Shown: one piece after another, positions 31,188 to 32,545 of the stretch
How the letters are laid out: every line of letters begins with the position of its first letter
Position numbering within the stretch: position 1 is the stretch's first letter
Notes under the pieces: model-generated
What the model saw: the letters and a program-made list of their open reading frames with translations, nothing else
Databases searched by the model: none
What the model was told of the DNA's origin: nothing
DNA from: Bacillota bacterium
Lineage (GTDB): Bacteria > Bacillota > Clostridia > Lachnospirales > Lachnospiraceae
Assembly (NCBI GenBank): GCA_023443225.1
Contig: JAEZVF010000095.1
Location: 1-32,545, forward strand
Length of the DNA: 32,545 bases
Direction: 5' to 3'
Position numbers and translations under genes: made by a program

Positions 31188-31718
31188 ATGAGTAAATGTC
31201 CTGATTGTAAAACAGAATTAACTGCTGAAATGCTAGAAGTAAATATGTGCTATGAATGTGGTTATATTATTGATAAAAATCTATTTGATGATACTCCTAG
31301 TGAGGATAAACAAGTTTCATTTGTCCAATCAACTCAAAAAATAATTGAACAACAAGAACAAGAAGAATTAAAATTTAATCAAAAAATATCTCAGCATACA
31401 TTAACATCAGGATATAATTTTGAAGGGTATAGTATAAAAAAATATAATGGTGTTATTAGTGGACAAGTAGTAATGGGAACTGGTTTTATAAGTGAAATTA
31501 AGGCAAACTTTTCCGATATTTTTGGTGTGCAATCAGATGCTTTTGCAAATAAATTAGAGAATACAAAACATTTGGCTATAAATAAGTTGATTTCTAAATC
31601 TATATCATTAGGTGGGAACGCGATAATAGGTATAGATTTTGATTACATAACCTTTTCAAATAATATGTTAGGTGTATCTGCTAATGGTACATCCGTTATC
31701 ATAGAGAAAAATCAATAA
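31188..31718 (+). CDS. Zinc ribbon fused to a YbjQ (UPF0145) domain
   Basis: A 176-residue protein. An N-terminal zinc ribbon (Cys4/7 CPDC, Cys21/24 CYECG) and a glutamine/glutamate-rich linker (about 45-66) lead to a YbjQ/UPF0145-type domain (about 70-174). That domain has TSGYNFEGYSIKKYNGVISG, VVMGTGF and a GGNAIIGIDFDY strand near the end. YbjQ domains form small oligomeric β-rich rings of unclear function. AGGGGGTT precedes ATG 31188. It is paired with the membrane zinc-ribbon gene just upstream, which suggests that they act together. Confidence 0.75.
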   Translation: MSKCPDCKTELTAEMLEVNMCYECGYIIDKNLFDDTPSEDKQVSFVQSTQKIIEQQEQEELKFNQKISQHTLTSGYNFEGYSIKKYNGVISGQVVMGTGFISEIKANFSDIFGVQSDAFANKLENTKHLAINKLISKSISLGGNAIIGIDFDYITFSNNMLGVSANGTSVIIEKNQ

Positions 31719-31743
31719 TAGAAATGAAATAGCAAATATTTTA

Positions 31744-31772
31744 GGTGTGTTCTTAGTGAATGCACCTTTTTT
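31744..31772 (+). terminator. Terminator after the YbjQ-domain gene
   Basis: GGTGTGTTC (31744-31752) pairs with GAATGCACC (31758-31766), two wobbles, around a 5-nt loop. TTTTTT and GAT follow. It ends about 9 nt before the next Shine-Dalgarno. Confidence 0.85.
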
Positions 31773-31794
31773 GATATAGGAAAGGAGATTTACA

Positions 31795-32133
31795 ATGACA
31801 ATAATAGAAAGATTAAAATTAGAATTAAACAACAAAGAATATCTTACAGATACAGAATATATCCAGTTTCTATCCGAGAATAATTTAACACCTACAACTG
31901 CTTACAATAAATCTACTATGCAGAAATCTCTACTCTTTACAGTAATAGATATCTTAGAAGTAGTATCTAATGATGTTGATATTATGCGTAAAGTGGAAAC
32001 TGAATTTGCAACTACTTCAGATGCATATAAACACCTGCAAAATAGAATACAACAAATTAAAGATCGTATTGCAAGTATACCAGTACCAGATGAAGAATGC
32101 AGTCCATTTAGTTTGATATTTACCAGAAAATAG
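31795..32133 (+). CDS. Phage head-tail connector-like protein
   Basis: A 112-residue helical protein opening with IERLKLELNNKEYLTDTEYIQFL, then NLTPTTAYNKSTMQKSLLFTVIDILEVVSND in part: MQKSLLFTVIDILEVVSND, and a charged helix HLQNRIQQIKDRIASIP. Proteins of this size and pattern often follow the capsid gene in Firmicute siphophages as head-tail connectors (gp6/gp15-like). Such a protein would seal the portal and offer the tail a docking site. Here it is far from both capsid (10 kb) and portal. AAAGGAG precedes ATG 31795. The assignment is moderate because the family is weakly conserved. Confidence 0.5.
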   Translation: MTIIERLKLELNNKEYLTDTEYIQFLSENNLTPTTAYNKSTMQKSLLFTVIDILEVVSNDVDIMRKVETEFATTSDAYKHLQNRIQQIKDRIASIPVPDEECSPFSLIFTRK

Positions 32134-32159
32134 TGTTATACCCCTTTGTTTCGACATAT

Positions 32160-32188
32160 TTTACCAGTTTATAGGTTTATAGTGTAAT
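32160..32188 (+). promoter_or_regulatory. Promoter of the 48-residue zinc-ribbon gene
   Basis: TTTACC (32160-32165) and TGTAAT (32183-32188) are 17 nt apart, about 38 nt before the ATG at 32227. Confidence 0.5.
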
Positions 32189-32226
32189 AGTAACTGTTAA
32201 AATACATAAGAGAAAGGAGTAAAAAT

Positions 32227-32373
32227 ATGGCTAATACATTTAAATCTGGAGAAAAGCCAGGAAAAGGTACATATATATGTACAAATTGTGGTAATGATGT
32301 AGTGCTAGATGATGAAACTGATACATTGCCACCATGCTCTAGATGTAATAATGGTGAATTTACAAAAGAGTAA
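32227..32373 (+). CDS. 48-residue zinc-ribbon protein
   Basis: ATG 32227 behind AAAGGAG opens a 48-residue frame ending at TAA 32371-32373. It begins ANTFKSGEKPGKGTYICTNC, continues GNDVVLDDETDTLPPC and ends SRCNNGEFTKE, giving Cys18/21 and Cys37/40 as one zinc site. The GEKPGKGTYICTNCG opening is known from small free-standing zinc-ribbon proteins of many bacteria, without a settled function. It has its own promoter and terminator, so it is a compact single-gene unit. Likely a real gene despite its size. Confidence 0.8.
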   Translation: MANTFKSGEKPGKGTYICTNCGNDVVLDDETDTLPPCSRCNNGEFTKE

Positions 32374-32384
32374 TAGTATTATCT

Positions 32385-32412
32385 AAAGGCACTTACTTCG
32401 GTAGGTGCTTTT
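32385..32412 (+). terminator. Terminator before the group II intron
   Basis: A 12-bp stem, AAAG-GCACTTAC (32385-32396) with GTAGGTGC-TTTT (32401-32412), closes a TTCG tetraloop, and the T run is part of the 3' arm. It terminates the zinc-ribbon gene and lies directly upstream of the intron start. Confidence 0.85.
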
Positions 32413-32419
32413 CTATTGC

Positions 32420-32545
32420 GTGTGTCCAGCAAAGCTGGACCACGCTAGCCGGTGTAAGTCCGGTCGCGGTAATCGCCAGTGAGCCGTGTAGCCAAACTCG
32501 GTGCGTTGCAGTAATGCAGGGTGCTAAGCGAGTGGGTAAAGTAGC
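32420..32545 (+). mobile_element. Group II intron, 5' part of domain I (cut by window end)
   Basis: GTGTG at 32420 matches the group II 5' consensus GUGYG. A CCAGC-AAA-GCTGG hairpin, CCGGTGTAAGTCCGG, and the GCCGTGTAGCCAAACTCGG region follow, as in the 5' domain of bacterial group II introns. The insertion point is 7 nt after a terminator stem, which is the known target preference of class C introns, so that class is likely. The sudden change to higher GC supports a separate element. The reverse transcriptase gene would lie beyond the window and was not seen. Confidence 0.75.

Larger units (their letters stand above)
16783..32545 (+). mobile_element. Integrated phage-derived element (left part; right end outside window)
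   Basis: Everything right of yebC is visibly more AT-rich than the chromosomal genes. It begins with a tyrosine recombinase and holds scaffold, capsid, terminase, portal and connector-type genes on one strand. No tail, baseplate, lysin or replication genes are recognisable here. The left boundary must lie between 16681 and about 16834; the right end and attachment repeat were not found. It may be a capsid-forming satellite, a decayed prophage, or part of a rearranged prophage. Confidence 0.75.

Overview
This looks like the chromosome of a low-GC, endospore-forming Firmicute, most likely a clostridium of the Lachnospiraceae type. The evidence is a complete spoIIIAA-AH cluster with a sigma-E type promoter, a DXS/MEP isoprenoid pathway gene, and the clostridial order nusB-xseA-xseB-ispA-dxs-tlyA-nadK-argR. 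The species cannot be fixed from the sequence alone.

Layout. Positions 1-303 hold no gene, only a palindrome and a terminator. Two minus-strand genes follow: a single-module FtsX-type permease (304-1611) and aroE (1725-2492). From 2605 to 8148 runs the eight-gene spoIIIA operon, which encodes the SpoIIIA channel between mother cell and forespore. After a promoter at 8280 come an Asp23-family gene, nusB, the exonuclease VII pair xseA/xseB, ispA, dxs, tlyA, nadK and argR. yebC (15952-16680) is the last gene of ordinary chromosomal type.

From about 16.75 kb to the right edge the sequence is visibly more AT-rich and is an integrated phage-derived element, cut off by the window. It starts with a tyrosine recombinase whose Shine-Dalgarno lies inside a terminator-like hairpin. 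It then carries a neck/Ig-like protein, a scaffold, a BhlA/UviB-like membrane peptide, a major capsid protein, two tiny Xre-type regulators, a DHH-like protein, a small DUF5659-like protein, a conserved mobile-element protein, small and large terminase subunits, a portal, a head-tail connector-like protein and several zinc-ribbon proteins. No tail, baseplate, endolysin or replication gene is recognisable in this part. The head genes are scattered rather than in the usual order, and they are separated by long gaps (18952-19622, 19887-20633, 25265-25560, 27874-28185, 29470-30740). Those gaps are full of inverted and direct repeats. The window ends inside the 5' part of a group II intron placed just after an intrinsic terminator.

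How it works together. The left half is sporulation and housekeeping. The right half has what is needed to integrate, build a capsid and package DNA, but nothing seen so far to build a tail. A head-only satellite (capsid-forming PICI-like), a decayed prophage, or a rearranged prophage whose tail genes lie beyond the window all fit. The most unusual material is the non-coding part of the element: a degenerate repeat array with coding-like substitutions, a chain of hairpins upstream of the terminase genes, a multi-hairpin segment between terL and the portal gene, and recurring hairpin-plus-T-tract elements just upstream of gene starts.
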